Part shown: in pieces, positions 11,689-24,399 of the stretch
Layout: every line of letters begins with the position of its first letter
How positions within the stretch are numbered: the stretch's first letter is position 1
Origin: Mytilus californianus
Taxonomy: Eukaryota; Mollusca; Bivalvia; Mytilida; Mytilidae
Direction of reading: 5' to 3'
Length of the DNA stretch: 64,000 bases
Assembly: GCF_021869535.1 (NCBI RefSeq)
Contig: NW_026262668.1
Location: 10,834,348 to 10,898,347 of the forward strand
Position numbers and translations under genes: made by a program
The notes under the pieces: generated by a model
What the model saw: the letters and a program-made list of their open reading frames with translations, nothing else
Databases searched by the model: none
What the model was told of the DNA's origin: nothing

Positions 11689-12160
11689 AATGCTGCGTTC
11701 ACACATATTCGAATTCGATTCGCATTAACTGATTTGAATTAGTTTAATACGCATTCGAAACATTTAACATGTTTAATGTCCGAAAGTAAATTCTACTTCG
11801 AATTGCAATACGCGTCAAAATCGCTTTTCTGTCTGAATGACGTTAACTTTTAATTCAAATTATCAATTAATTTATTATAGATTAATTTGAATTACAATTT
11901 AGAAAGTGTCCACACCAAAGTTTAATCAAATTAATCAAATTAACTTATTTGTATAAACAAAAAACGTATTTCTAATGAAAATTGGATAATGCAAATTAGC
12001 CAATTTGAATTAGATTCGAATTAAAAAAAGAAGAATGTGTGAATGCGATTAGTGAATTCGATTCGCATTAGATTTGAATTCAATTCGAAATTAAAAAAAA
12101 AGATTGAGGGAACTCGGTTCGCATTCAATTCAAATTAAACGTACGTGTGAACAAGGCATT
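11689..12160. mobile_element. MITE-like element with imperfect terminal inverted repeats
   Basis: The left end 'aatgctgcgttcacac' and the reverse complement of the right end 'aatgccttgttcacac' agree at 13 of 16 positions. The interior of about 440 bp is made of related 'attcgaattcgattcgcatt' pieces in both orientations and has no open frame. No clear target-site duplication was found. Confidence 0.55.
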
Positions 12161-12164
12161 AAAT

Positions 12165-13000
12165 AAGGCATTAAACAAGTGACAAATATGCATTCAGTAA
12201 ATAATAAAATTGAAAAGAATCCACAATCAAAATACTGCTGCGTAATTATGGTAATAAGTAATTCTCCTTGGTACAATTTAACCTTACTCTTGGATTGTTA
12301 AGAATACAAACTAAAATATTTCATGTTTCTGCACAATGCATCAATATCATGAATTCCAACTTTCTTTATATATAACTTCATGCAAAAAGTTTCTGATAAC
12401 TAGGCATACTTCTTAGTGCACAATAATATATCTCCTTTTGTAGCAACAGTTACACAGATTCTGACATATGATCACATATCATGATCATAGTTCTGAAAGT
12501 ATCGTTAAACAGTCTCTAAAAATTGCTAGACCGATAGGCACACTTAATAAAAAATAATATTCATGTGTTGTAACTGCTGGCAAGTTTATAATAATTCCTG
12601 TCAGAAAGCTGAACCAAAACTTGTCGGACTAGTCGACATGATGATCCTTGGCATAAACAATCCTCAAAATTGATCATATATGTAGTCTAGATATACATGT
12701 AAATATCTTCATAACATCATAGTAGTCTAGAGTTTCATTGCTGTTATGGAATTATTGTGGTGAATAGACAATCCAGTTGCTACAGAGAATCATGTATTGT
12801 ACATGTACATGTATGCCTTGCCTCTTCTAGTATTAGCCATTCCCAAAGATTGGAATCAAGCTGAAATAAAAACAAATACAAAAATTTGCTTATTTTGACA
12901 AATACATTGTAGCAAAAAAGCTTCATGTCTAAAATCTTTATGTATTAGTTTTGTCCATGTTCATTGATGCTGTGATAACTCATGCTTATATTCTCTGTTA
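12165..13000. other. Intergenic DNA, no recognised content
   Basis: AT-rich single-copy-looking sequence with no gene signal. Confidence 0.5.
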
Positions 13001-13004
13001 TAAA

Positions 13005-13330
13005 AAAAAAAAGATGTGGTGTGATTGCCAATGATTGAGACAACTCATCACAAGAGACCGAATGACACAGCAGGTTTTAAGAATCAAATTTTCCAAGCAT
13101 ATATACTTCAATGTCTGTTTTTTTTCAAAGCTTTTTTGAATGACAACTGCTAAGGTGTTATGTCCTTGCCTTGCCAGGCTTTTGTTCAGAATAACAAGTC
13201 ATGTCTACCTGTTTATGCAAATTGTAAAGAAATATAATAAGAAGATGTGGTACGAGTGCCAATGAGATAACTCTCCTTCCAAGTCACAATTTGTCAAAAT
13301 TAAACCATAATAGGACAATAAGAGCTACGG
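13005..13330. repeat. Two fragments of dispersed repeat C
   Basis: 'aaaagatgtggtgtgattgc' at 13010-13080 and 'agaagatgtggtacgagtgc' at 13240-13330 are both plus-sense heads of repeat C, separated by unrelated sequence. Confidence 0.65.
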
Positions 13331-13429
13331 TTGTGCAGCTAGGTCTGAATGAATTAAAGGTTTGCACATAATTTCCAACAAAAGTATGATAAAGACATAA
13401 TCTTTCAATCCGTTCAATTAAGGTCTGGA

Positions 13430-13945
13430 GCTGGCATGTCAGTTAACTGCTAGTAGTCCTTTGTTAATTTATGTATCATTGTCATTTTGTTTAGTTTCGT
13501 TTGTTACCTATTCTGACATCGGACTCGGACTTCTTTTGAAATGAGTTTTACTCTGCGTATTGTTGTGTGTTTGTTTTTTCTACATTGGCTAGAGGTATAC
13601 ATGTAGGGGGAGGGTTGAGATCTCAAAAAAACATGTTTAACCCCGCCGCATTTTTGCGCCTGTCCCAAGTCAGGAGCCTCTGGCCTTTGATTTTGTTAGT
13701 CTTGTATGATTTTTAATTTTAGTTTCTTGCGTATATTTCTGAGTTTAGTATGACGTCCATTATCACTGAACTAGTATACAATTTTTGTTTAGGGGCCAGC
13801 TGAAGCACCCCTCCGGGTGTGGGAGTTTCTCGCTTCATTGAATTTGAGAACCCATTGGTGGCCTTCGGCTGTTGTCTGCTCTTTGGTCGGGTAATTGTCT
13901 CTTTGACACATTTCCCATTTCCATTCTCAATTTTATTTGAAATTA
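13430..13945 (-). repeat. Dispersed repeat D, long inverted copy
   Basis: This matches 35695-36210 in the opposite orientation. Shared blocks are 'ctggagctggcatgtcagtt', 'aaccccgccgcatttttgcg', 'ggccagctgaagcacc', 'ggtcgggtaattgtctcttt' and 'cacatttcccatttccattc'. The 62-residue frame inside is not coding. Confidence 0.82.
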
Positions 13946-13987
13946 TTAGTGATTTAAAATATCTTGATTACGGTTTCACCGTCTTCC

Positions 13988-14088
13988 ATAGTCCGAGGTT
14001 ACTCTGACGTCCAACGGCTGTTTTGCCAGACACGGCCCAAGCTTGTCTGGCAAAATAGCCGTTTGACGTCAGAGTAATCTCGGACTAT
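13988..14088. mobile_element. Foldback element with 45-bp arms and a candidate 7-bp target-site duplication
   Basis: The left arm 13988-14032 (from 'atagtccgagg') is complementary to 14044-14088 (to 'cggactat') with about four mismatches and an 11-base loop. GTCTTCC abuts both ends (13981-13987 and 14089-14095). Each arm carries a TGACGTC box. No coding capacity; a non-autonomous transposon is the likeliest reading. Confidence 0.75.
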
Positions 14089-14099
14089 GTCTTCCATTG

Positions 14100-17000
14100 C
14101 TAATATCATAATAAAAAACATATATTTGTGCTTTAAAAAATTGTTATAGGAATTAAGAAAAAAAACTGTAACTTGTTGAAAACGTAAAAACTATAAAGTA
14201 CAACATTACCTCTTTTCGTATTTTTTTTTTGCAGAATTTTCATGGAAAAGTCGTTTACCAGCATCAAGTTGCTGAAGGAAACGCATAGAAATGATTCTAG
14301 AACACTTCACGAGTGTTAAAATATTAAAAAATCACAAAATGAAACATCGAAAGAGTTGTTTATTTCATAACCGGAAATTGAAAAGTCCTTGTAAATCAAA
14401 AACAATTACGGTGTGAGACGCGTCACAAATTCGTCCTTAATTATAATATTTTACAAAAATATGCGATGGAAGTTAAATTATGCCGTCCTTTAGCAAATTA
14501 TTGATAAAGAATTAATCTTAATATTGTTTGAAGCACCTTTAGCTAAATGAAAGCACATGTAGCAGTCTGTAACACCAAAGGCAAAGCCTGAACTAAAAAC
14601 ACAAAGGAAACCATCTTGAAATGACCTTGACATCGACCAATCAGAAATCTAGTTTTATTTGCATAAATAACAACAACTTGATTTGACAAGCATGAATTGA
14701 TCGAAGGTCGGTTACGAGATCAACGGAATGATATTAACAAGAATACAAATGAGCATACATTTAATTAAGATGATTTGAATAATCACAATCATCTCAAACA
14801 AAACAAATAAAATGATTAATAATAATTACCTTTGAATATTATCAGAATCCACCAAATTTAAAACGTCCTTGATTTACGTTTTGTCGACGAAGTTAAAATT
14901 ACCGCCAACTGAGACTTCAACTCCGTGTCATATTAGTCACAGCCATTATACAATATTCCTGCGCTTTTTGTCATTTGGCAATTATATACGCCTTGTAATT
15001 AAAGATTTTCGGCGATGAAATAATTGATACAATTGTTCTTTGACATCTTAGCCAAAAGCACAGGGGATAATAAACTACATAAGGATATTTATTGAGCACT
15101 ACTTCCTATGTGCAACTTCAAAACTTTTGGGTGGTTCGACGATCATTTAAGGTTTTTCTGGTCATATTTTTTGTATTCCAGAATTAAAAGTATGAAAAAA
15201 GTGTTCAATTAGTTATAAATAACATAATAGCCAGCTAGATAATAACAATGACACCAATTCCAGCATTTATTGGGTAGAACACAAATATAGGGTGCTCGTA
15301 TAAGGCAGCTTAACTGCCTAAAAACGGATCATAATTAAATGTTCTTGTCATTAAAATTGAAAAATGTGTCTTCCAATTTCTTCAAGATACGTCTATTCCA
15401 GGTTAAGATACGTCAAACATAATTTGGAAGCAAAAATTTGCCACCGGAAGTGAAAATCATGTACTGCTTTTCGGCCTTTTTTCCGTATCGGACTGGGCCG
15501 AAAAGCAATATTTACTCATGATTTATGTCAACAGAGCAACGTCAACAGTATTACACATGCTGATTTATACGTATTAGGACTGATTTGCTCATATCATTTA
15601 ATAAATATAAATATTACACGAGAAACGAAGTTGCATACATATAAATATTCAATAAGGTACGAAATGGTAAGGGTACGAAACGGCTATAATCCATTATATC
15701 ATGACAAGAAAACAACGCCACCTTTGTCACAATAACAGTCCGTTAGCTTTTTTGCTTTGTTTAAGTACAAGTACCACACGAAGATACATGTAGTTCTTCG
15801 TTTCATGAAGAACCTTCATTTATAAGTTTGTTCAATAAACATATACCGTTTTATCATCGTACACGATTTCTGCGAATAATTTTAATACTAATGAGTACAG
15901 GATATCCCTGCTTCTACGAAGTGTGGAATTCCCACCATGACGTTACTGGGCTGGATATATTTGGAATATTTAGTAACACTTATTTTTTCGGATTGTAAAA
16001 GAAACGTAAATAGTGAAAGGGAGAGCTCGAGATACGCTTATTTCACGAGAAACAGAAGGGAATTGTGAAACACAGTGTTTAAAGTCAATCTATTCATTTG
16101 TTTATCTCCTCCTCATCAGATCATTATGAAATTTTGAGGTGTTTCGAACTATAAAATACATAATGGTTGACGTGAGAGGCTTGGAAAGTAGAACACGTCT
16201 GGCCAACCCTATAGGGAATTGACGGCTTGAAGCCGTCTTTTCCCAAAAATTAGCAGTGTCATTTATTCAATATTTAGTTTTTACTATTGAAGACTATCAT
16301 GGTGGAGACATTATGGAATACCAAATAATTCTGATAAAATAAGTTCCACAACTTCGATTTTGGATAGCAGCAAAAACTTAAAAATAGGAGAGGAACACAT
16401 TAGGTGCATGTCTGCATGATATTATTTTAATATGCAAGATGGTATCTGAGAACCTACATGCATTTACTCTTTGGATGGTTCTATTTATGTTACGTTGTTG
16501 TGTTGGGTATAATAACTTGAATGATAAATCCAATTAATTTGTTTATGATTCTTAGTTTCTACAAATGATTTATGACAAATAGTATAGACTTGAAGAAATA
16601 TGAGCTATGATAATTTAGTATTTGAAATTAGAAAGGTATTGCAAAATTATTCTTGTTTCAATAATTTTGTTATACGGATAAAACTATAAGTGATACCAAT
16701 ACAGTAAGATGCAGTTTTATTGTGATATAAAAGTGAACAGTGTTGCAAATAACATTTACGCAAATTAAGAAATTAACGAATGAATGATAAATGTTGAACA
16801 TTGAAAGATAATTTTAGAAATCGAATAGGCCACATAGGCCTTGGCTTATGAATTCGTCCTTTTTTTTTTTTTACATATGTCTAAGTTAATGACCATTTAC
16901 ACTCAGGACTCGTCAGTAGGCAGTACAGATGTTAAAAAAAGTGTAACAAAACCACCTAGCATCATATTGGTAGTAGCACGAGTGGCATTAATTGCTAAAC

Positions 17001-17840
17001 TTGTGCTTTTTTTATATTTGGCTTCTTGACAAAAAAATGTTCAGTTCTAATGTAAATAAAATGCTTTAATCTCCCCTAAACTACTTACATTGTACATTGA
17101 ATGGATGCTTCTTCAACAATTCCTTGTGCTGACAGTTTTAATCATCTTACCTTACAGTTCATTTGCAGATGTGAGTTGTCTGTCAAATCTTTATCACAAA
17201 AAATGCATTTGCATAAAAATGAACTGAGCTCAAAGCAAATCACTTTAATAATACACTTAGACAAACAGCTCGATTCAGTGATATACTTTGTAATACAGGC
17301 CCTTCATGAACATCCGCCTTTCATTACCACATCTAGGATCTAACAAACATGCCAAACTACATGGATCAAAAGCCCTGAAAAAGAATTTTTTTATATCATA
17401 TGTACGTGACCCGGTTAAAACTTGTACAAAGTTGTGGTAAAATTATTCGGTACCTAGCAAGTAGTTTTCGCTTCATGCACAACTTAATATATACTGAGTG
17501 CCCCTCTTTTTTTTATAAGAACATACTTCCACCTAATCATAGTAAAGAGGTGAACAAACATTCAAAACTATAAAATGTTATCAGACTTATCAGTGTCTAT
17601 CTACCGTCACAACTGAATCAATATATATACATATGTAAGACCCAGATTGACGTTCGGTCTCCAATCGACCTCCATTCCTCAAATCGACATCCAAATCTGA
17701 CGTCATAATAAGATAAGATTCCAAATCTACAACTAATTATATACCCCTCTAATAGACGTCAAATTAATGTCCCAATAGTATTACCTTCTCTAATTGACGT
17801 CCTTTTTACAGACTGGCGGCAATGAAATCACAGTTTTATA
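14100..17840. other. Intergenic DNA, no gene recognised
   Basis: About 3.7 kb with short frames only. It contains an imperfect inverted repeat around 15448-15527 (arms with 'gcttttcggcc') and a hairpin at 16214-16244 (GGGAA..GACGGC / GCCGTC..TTCCC). Open frames at 16841-17029 and 17101-17343 lack domain or splice support. Confidence 0.45.
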
Positions 17841-17858
17841 AAATGGTAGAGGTGTGCC

Positions 17859-17993
17859 CAATCTCCGGCGCAGAGTTCATATCCGTTCCGTACATGCTCC
17901 GCAATACTACACTTAATATGACCTCGAGGTCATATTGAGTGTAGTGTTACGTAGTATTGAACGGAACGGATATGATCTCTGCGCCGGAGATTG
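17859..17993. mobile_element. 135-bp foldback element with 9-bp target-site duplication
   Basis: The arms run from 'caatctccggcgcagag' inward and meet at the palindrome GACCTCGAGGTC (17920-17931); the right arm returns as 'ctctgcgccggagattg'. Pairing is good over the outer 35 and inner 25 bases, with a mismatched patch between. AGGTGTGCC occurs exactly at 17850-17858 and 17994-18002, directly abutting both ends. Nine-base duplications are typical of Mutator-like insertions, but no transposase is present, so the superfamily is a guess. Confidence 0.85.
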
Positions 17994-18002
17994 AGGTGTG
18001 CC

Positions 18003-19085
18003 TACATGGCAGAAGTTATATATTACAATTACAGTTACAGGTACGGTAGGTTGAACCTAATTATTTTTCACAATCTGGGTACTTTTGAAAAGGTTCTGTC
18101 ATTTCACCCGAAGGTATGATGAGTATTTTTTAAACATCAAAAACACTCATAGGAATATGTATATTTAAAACTAAATTGCTAACTATTAAAATGGAATGTC
18201 ATTTATTAAACATTAAGATTCTGTATACATACATAAATAATACATTGTAAATTATTGGTAATATCTCCGATACTCCAAATGAAATCAAACCAGTATTATA
18301 TAGACATTAGACATTGTATTTCAGACATTATAAATTATTGTACTAAAAATATTATAAATACTCTTCATGCCGTTAAGAATGTTTGCTCCTCTATTTCAAA
18401 ATAACAAGTTTTTTAAAAGACTGTTATAAATTGAAAGAAATATAAATAAGGGAACTTAAAAATTAGAAAATAATGATAGGTCCGTGTCCTTGTTTTTAAG
18501 ATATATTCAATTGAAAATTTGGCAGGAAATGAATCCCTCTTGATTTTTCATACATTTAACATTGGCACCTTTTTTCTTTCAAAAACAATATAAAAGTAAC
18601 AAGGATTTCATAAGATTTTCAAAAATGGAGTTTTAAACTATATGTTATAAAATTATGAAGATAAAAGTACGGGTTAGCGGACTAAATTTTTATTGGCATT
18701 AGATGGATATAACTAGAGGATTCCGAATAGCTGACAAAAAATCAAAAACAAAAGTAGTCAACATGCCTAACTGAAAGGAGAGTAAATACATTTTATGAAA
18801 ATGATTAGAACAATGTTATGGAAGGTTCAAGTGCTGGTTACATACACATTGAAGGATTCATCCCTTCTTGCTATTAAGTAACTGCATGACCCTACAACAC
18901 AGTACAAAAGAAAAGAAAGAACTCTATGGGAACTTACCATAAAGAGGATAGAGGAAACTTCAAAAAAGTGTTCCGACGCGATGCAAATTATGTTTGACGC
19001 ATATATCTAATTTGTGGTCTTGATTACCCTGGTGCTATCTAAAAATCCTGGGGAGAACACTGCCTAATACTCAAAAAATTATTAT
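18003..19085. other. Intergenic DNA, no recognised content
   Basis: AT-rich sequence. No gene or repeat identified. Confidence 0.5.
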
Positions 19086-19089
19086 ACAT

Positions 19090-19765
19090 CTTTCACAAAA
19101 GAGGGACGAAAGATACCAGAAGGACAGTGAAACTCATAGATCGAAAACAAACTGACAACGCCATGGCCAAAAATAAAAAAACAAACAGACAAATAATAGT
19201 ACAGATGACACAACATAGAAAACTAAAGACTAAGCAACACGAACCCCGCCAAAAACTGGGGGTGATCTCAGGTGCTCCGGAAGGGTAAGCAGATCCTGCT
19301 CCACATGTGGCACCCGTCGTGTTGCTTATGTTATTACAAATCCGGTAAATAGTCTAATTCGGTAAGTCACATTCGTGAAAAGGGAAGGGTATTGTAGTTA
19401 CGACATAAGGAACATATCCGATATCATCTGTGAAACGGTTATTCTATAACGGTCAACCAACTCGTGATGGTGTGCGTAAAATTTACGAAGGGATGATTTC
19501 AACTTCCCCATTTGGAACTCTTGGTTTAATAGCTTCCTTGTGAGCAGCAATCCTCTATCAAAGAAATCATGATAGGAAACACAATCCCGGGAATATCGTA
19601 TCAATTGGGAGATATATACTCCGTATGCAGTCCCTGCTGGAATGTTGCTACATAGAAATGGAAAGTTGACAATTGGGAAGCTGAAATCATCTCTTTTGTC
19701 GTAAAGTTTTGTTTTCAACCGACCCTCATTGTCAATTTGTAGATGTAAGTCAAGATATGAGGCAG
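19090..19765 (-). mobile_element. Retroelement remnant: C-terminal coding end plus 3' tail (family A)
   Basis: A minus-strand frame (19398-19765) reads LHLQIDNEGRLKTKLYDKRD, then FSFPIVNFPFLCSNIPAG, AYGVYISQLIRYSRDC and a tail ending QMISDMF. I know this block as the C-terminal end of reverse-transcriptase proteins common in bivalve and cnidarian genomes, possibly Penelope-like. The catalytic RT part is absent. 19090-19390 is the matching 3' tail with 'cacccgtcgtgtt'. A 5'-truncated dead copy. Confidence 0.75.
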
Positions 19766-20033
19766 ACTTAACAAAATGTTTTGAGTATTAGGCTTATACT
19801 AAAAAAAAATGTGAAAGATATACTATTTTAAATCTTGCAAATACATGTAATAATACTTTTCAACAATTGACTGTACCTTTTTAGTTTGTCTATTGTTTGA
19901 GACTTCATATCATGTATCATGATTGACCTAGATGTCTTTCAATTATCTTTGGCTTATGGTTGTTGTATTATTGTTGTATATACGGCATTTATTTATATGA
20001 ATATGAAAGGAATATGACAACGTAGATCGAGAG

Positions 20034-20064
20034 GATATATATATATATACATATATATATATAC
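20034..20064. repeat. (TA)n microsatellite
   Basis: 'atatatatatatacatatat' type run at the outer left edge of the next foldback element. Similar shorter runs lie at 20335-20350 and 21785-21803. Confidence 0.85.
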
Positions 20065-20068
20065 TTTT

Positions 20069-20174
20069 TTGGTCTTTTGGAAAATGTTGTTTGTGCTGTA
20101 TTTAGACCCCTCTTAACACATTTCATGGTAGAGGGGTCTAAATACAGCGCAAACAACATTTTCCAAAAGACCAA
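20069..20174. mobile_element. Foldback element (family F), 45-bp arms
   Basis: 20069-20113 ('ttggtcttttgg' to 'gacccctct') pairs with 20130-20174 with one or two mismatches around a 16-base loop. The sequence outside the right arm (to about 20240, 'ctagcaggtcgaacaac') recurs inverted at 21590-21690, so the full element is longer; its left outer part appears replaced by the TA run. Confidence 0.75.
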
Positions 20175-21589
20175 ATGAGTGAAAAAGTATATTTTAACAA
20201 AACGCATTTGACTAGCAGGTCGAACAACTGATGTTCTTAAACCCTGCTGACTGCCATTGGCGATTGCCAAATAAACTGATCACAAGATGTAACAAAAAAG
20301 ATCTTATTATTAATTTATTACCAAACAGAAAACAATATATATATATACATATTAGGTTATTAATTCAATTCCTTTTGTAATAAAATTATCATCTCTAGAC
20401 TCAGCTAATAGAATCTTGATGGTGCAACTGCCTCATCAATAACACCAGTTTTACACTTTGATACTGAATCGCTGCGGCTGATTGTCTCTATAAAGATAAG
20501 GATGTGTTGTGAAAGTGTCCAAGACTTGCATGACAATGAGCATATTGCATTGCTTAGTAGCTGCACACAAGAATAAGTGCCAAATACCTTTTGGATCTGA
20601 CATGTTTATGTTAATCAAACTAATAGTTACCCTGGGACTAGTATACAATATATTATGTCCCAAAATTACCTTGGCTCATAACTGTACAAAACGTTTTAGG
20701 CTATTCATCTTTTTTTCCATTTTATTCTGTATTTTTTTGTGTATTGAAACGTACTAATCAAAACTATACTCAGCTATTCTCTTAACTTTAAAATCCTTTC
20801 ATTTTATTTAGATAACAACAGTAAGAAAGCCGATGTAAATTCACATCAACTTCGTCGTCTCGACCGGTCAAATAGTTTAAGTGGTCAAACTTAGAATGAA
20901 AATATAAACAAACAGCTGATTGTTTACGTTATGTTCATCCCATGCATCTTGAAGTTATAACTTAAACGATCGCCTGTTTCCCTTTTAAATTGTCTACATT
21001 TTAAATTCGTAAAGATAAAATGTCGATGATATCGATGTAATGTACTATTATATTATTTATCATATGCAATTATTCCAGTCATGGTTACGTTCGATAGCTC
21101 TGCATGTTACTGGTTTAATAAGAATTATGTCAAATTTATTGGTTACCCGTGTAATGATTAGATTGAAAAAAATAATTGAAAAATATAGATATTTCACCTC
21201 GGTTACCATCCGTTCGAGGGTTTCGTTTATTGATATAAAATAATAGCATAAAATAATTTCATTAAGAATCACACAATATTAATCTACATGTACACAGGTC
21301 TTGTCAAATCTTACATCGTGATAAGGTGCAATGTTTGTTTTCTTTGATCACGTTGATGACTTAATATCTCCTTAATCTAGCTATGTCCTTGGGTATTATT
21401 AAAGTGACAATAACGTGTCATACTTAATTGTAATATCAACAGTGAAATCAAATAGAATTATATACATGGGTAAAATTAGTGTCGAACATCGTCTACGGTT
21501 GAAAATTATTTGGTCGCCATTTTTTACGTAACTTCGAAATTTTATCAAAACAAACAGCATGTATCCACTTTATCAAAGAAAAACAATGA

Positions 21590-21690
21590 ACATCCGTTGT
21601 TCGACCTGCTGGTCAAATGATTTTTGTTAAAATATACTTTTTCACTTTTTTGGTCTTTTGGAAAATGTTGTTTGTGCTGTATTTAGAACC
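21590..21690. mobile_element. Second partial copy of foldback family F
   Basis: 'ttcgacctgctggtcaaatg', 'aaaatatactttttcac', 'ggtcttttggaaaatgttgt' and 'gtgctgtatttaga' match 20069-20240. One half only, ending inside the arm. Confidence 0.7.
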
Positions 21691-21699
21691 TAAAACCAA

Positions 21700-24280
21700 G
21701 AAATTGGTTTTGCATGCCCACGTATAAAAATTGCGGCTTTTATCCAACGCAATCATAGGTTTGAATGTTGTTTTCAATTTACACTTATATATATATATAT
21801 ATAATTGGACATATCAGTCGGGCTCTGGGCTCCATCTTACATTTATCGTATGGCTACAGGTTTTACATTATTGACTCCGGGCTTTGAGCAATGTGTGTTG
21901 GTTTTCGGCTGCACTGATAGTGCTTTTTAACTCCAACGGTAGGACTCCTGCCTCCACTGATGGACATCAAGTACCAGATGTAGCGGAACTGAACTCCAAA
22001 GAAAGTGGTGAAGCCAACGTTATAACCACAAATTATAACAATTTACACAACATCATTCAATTTGAAACTTATCCGAGTTTCACCAAATTACTAAACATTT
22101 TTTCCTGAATTCCTGTGGCGAAAAATGGTAGACTGATTATACATGAATATTTATTGCAAAATATAAATTATTTTAATAATGATTTGTGGAATGCAACGTA
22201 TTAAAATTGAAATGATTTGGTGACACAAGCGTGCAATTCCCAAGGAATTGACCATGCCATTCGAGTTTGAGGCAATAAATACATACGGGAAACTTCAATA
22301 TGATTCGGAATTATAAATGAAACCTAATTTTCGATACCAATTTTCTTTTGATGATCAAGTGTCAGTAAATCTTTGTAATTTATATTTTATACGGGCAAAG
22401 TGTTTTGATTAAGAAACTATGGTTTCACTCTCTCAGGCAAAGTTGACCTTAGATGGATACTAATCAATTTTATGACGGTATGGAGGTAAATAGTTACTAT
22501 GGTTTAAACCATTAAAAAATTGGCCTGAATATCAGAGCCTAATTACCTTTGTTTTATATATATATGTTTCCATGTGTACTTCGTATATTTGATTCCTTCC
22601 AACTGCTGTAGGACATTGAAATACAAAACAGATGAATAGAATTTAATATGCCTTCAATTCAGAATATATGTTTAAAGGGGCATTAGCTGTCATCGATTTG
22701 ACTCAAATTTTAATATTTTGATTATAACATATTAAAACGTATATCAAAATTACAATAAGCCTAAAATAAACAATTAACAATGCGTGGACTCAATAATATA
22801 TATCAGCATTACGTGTGTATTTTAGTTTAGACGCCAACTAATTAACCATCGAGATGACATCCGTAGACTGTCGAAGAACATATAACCCGATAGAAACATA
22901 ATATAATTATTTGTCTAAGTCTGTTTTATTTCATATTAAAAGTTAAAAAAAAATAGTTAATCATTGTTTTTACCTGTATAAGAATGATTTTTTGTGGATC
23001 GAAGCAGTCAACGAAATGGTTCACCCTTGTGTCACTTTCAATGTTGACATTCTTTTCCTTTTAATAGCTGAACACGCCTAGGACATGCGTTACCTATCTC
23101 CAGCTTCTGGATTAAATTTAAGATCACACGAATACGGATTCACGTGAGGTCGAATTATTCACTTGCAAGTCAATAATACACCAGCGATGTTTTTGAGCTT
23201 ATTTTGACAAATTTGGGCCAAACTAACTGCTTATAACGATATATTATTTAAAAATTCCGCTTTTATTAATACTTGAAACAAAATGATTCGTATTTTAAAT
23301 GTTTGTCTAAATCGTAGCTAATGCCCATTTAAGAAAATTTTTGCAACCATAAAGAACTGTAATGAAAAACAACATTCCCACTTTTTTTGGTTATAAGAAT
23401 ATATCTTCAAACAATACACTGAAGTACACTAGATATATGAAACAATTTACATCATAATAAAATAAACATCTGTTTTATGTGTAGAGAAATAAGTAGTCAG
23501 TTACAAAAACGTTTAAAAATACTCCCACAGATTTCTTTTGAAAAATTGCACTCCAGATCACCCATGTGTCTTTGCCAAATAGTTTAACTTTACTTAATGA
23601 ATATATATATTTTTCTGAATATAGTACTGATGAAAATAACAAAATGCTGAGAATGGAAAACAAATACAGATTAACTGATGTGAAACGTTTTCTAGATAAA
23701 TATCTTAAGGAAAGCTAAAAAAAAATCATAGAATGACAAAAATGTATAGGACGTTAAAGACTGGTCGCGATTCCTTCATCTGTAGTAAATCAAGGCACAA
23801 GTAGTTTTTAGATGTTAAATATCGTAAATCGATTGAAAGGTAACGGACAAAACTGAGGGAATCACATGAACTCCAAAAGGAGTGATATCGGTTCGTTGAC
23901 AGGGTAAGCATCTCCTTCTATGTTTGCATCAACCGCCTTGCTAATCCATACTTAGTCAAGATATCACAATCGGAAACAGGACATAATCAGTAGAATTACA
24001 GATCAGACGACGTTCCTGGTATCTAAAGATCTTAAACCGCGCACATTTTATGAGTCAACCAATACCGTAAAACTTATATGTTGTCGATTTCAAAGTTTTT
24101 CCTTATGAAAACGGCTACTTATTGATGGACATACTGCGGACCAACTACACTTCTGTTTTGAATTTAAAGTGTCTTCTCATTCAGCTTTCCAAATGTTACA
24201 ACCGATATAAGTTGGAGTTTGGATTTACGTTGGCACAGACCCGATGCACCTTTCGGACTATGAAATTTAAAACCAGGGGT
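21700..24280. other. Intergenic DNA, no gene recognised
   Basis: About 2.6 kb. A frame at 21884-22108 begins with a signal-peptide-like stretch (VCWFSAALIVLF) but lacks homology I know or clear splice borders. I do not call it a gene. Confidence 0.4.
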
Positions 24281-24283
24281 CGT

Positions 24284-24388
24284 TATGAGATCATCGACTG
24301 ATCCTAAACTGAAACCGGACTGCGATACGTTTCGTTCTATAGATAGAACAGCAGCACAAAAAGAGTCTATAACAGATTTTGTAGAGGT
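24284..24388 (+). CDS. Possible orphan first coding exon
   Basis: ATG at 24284 opens 35 codons with balanced composition (MRSSTDPKLKPDCDTF, then RSIDRTAAQKESITDFVE) ending at a strong donor GAG|GTAAGAT. I do not recognise the protein and found no downstream partner exon before the SDR gene. It could be chance or a fragment of an old repeat. Confidence 0.15.
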
Positions 24389-24399
24389 AAGATAAATGC

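Noticed and set aside
16214..16244. Bacterial-style hairpin terminator
   Set aside because: The hairpin is imperfect and sits in eukaryotic intergenic DNA; no transcript ends there by any other sign.
21884..22108. 74-residue frame with a hydrophobic start
   Set aside because: It needs a non-ATG start, ends in low-complexity AsN/Thr sequence and has no splice or homology support that I can see.
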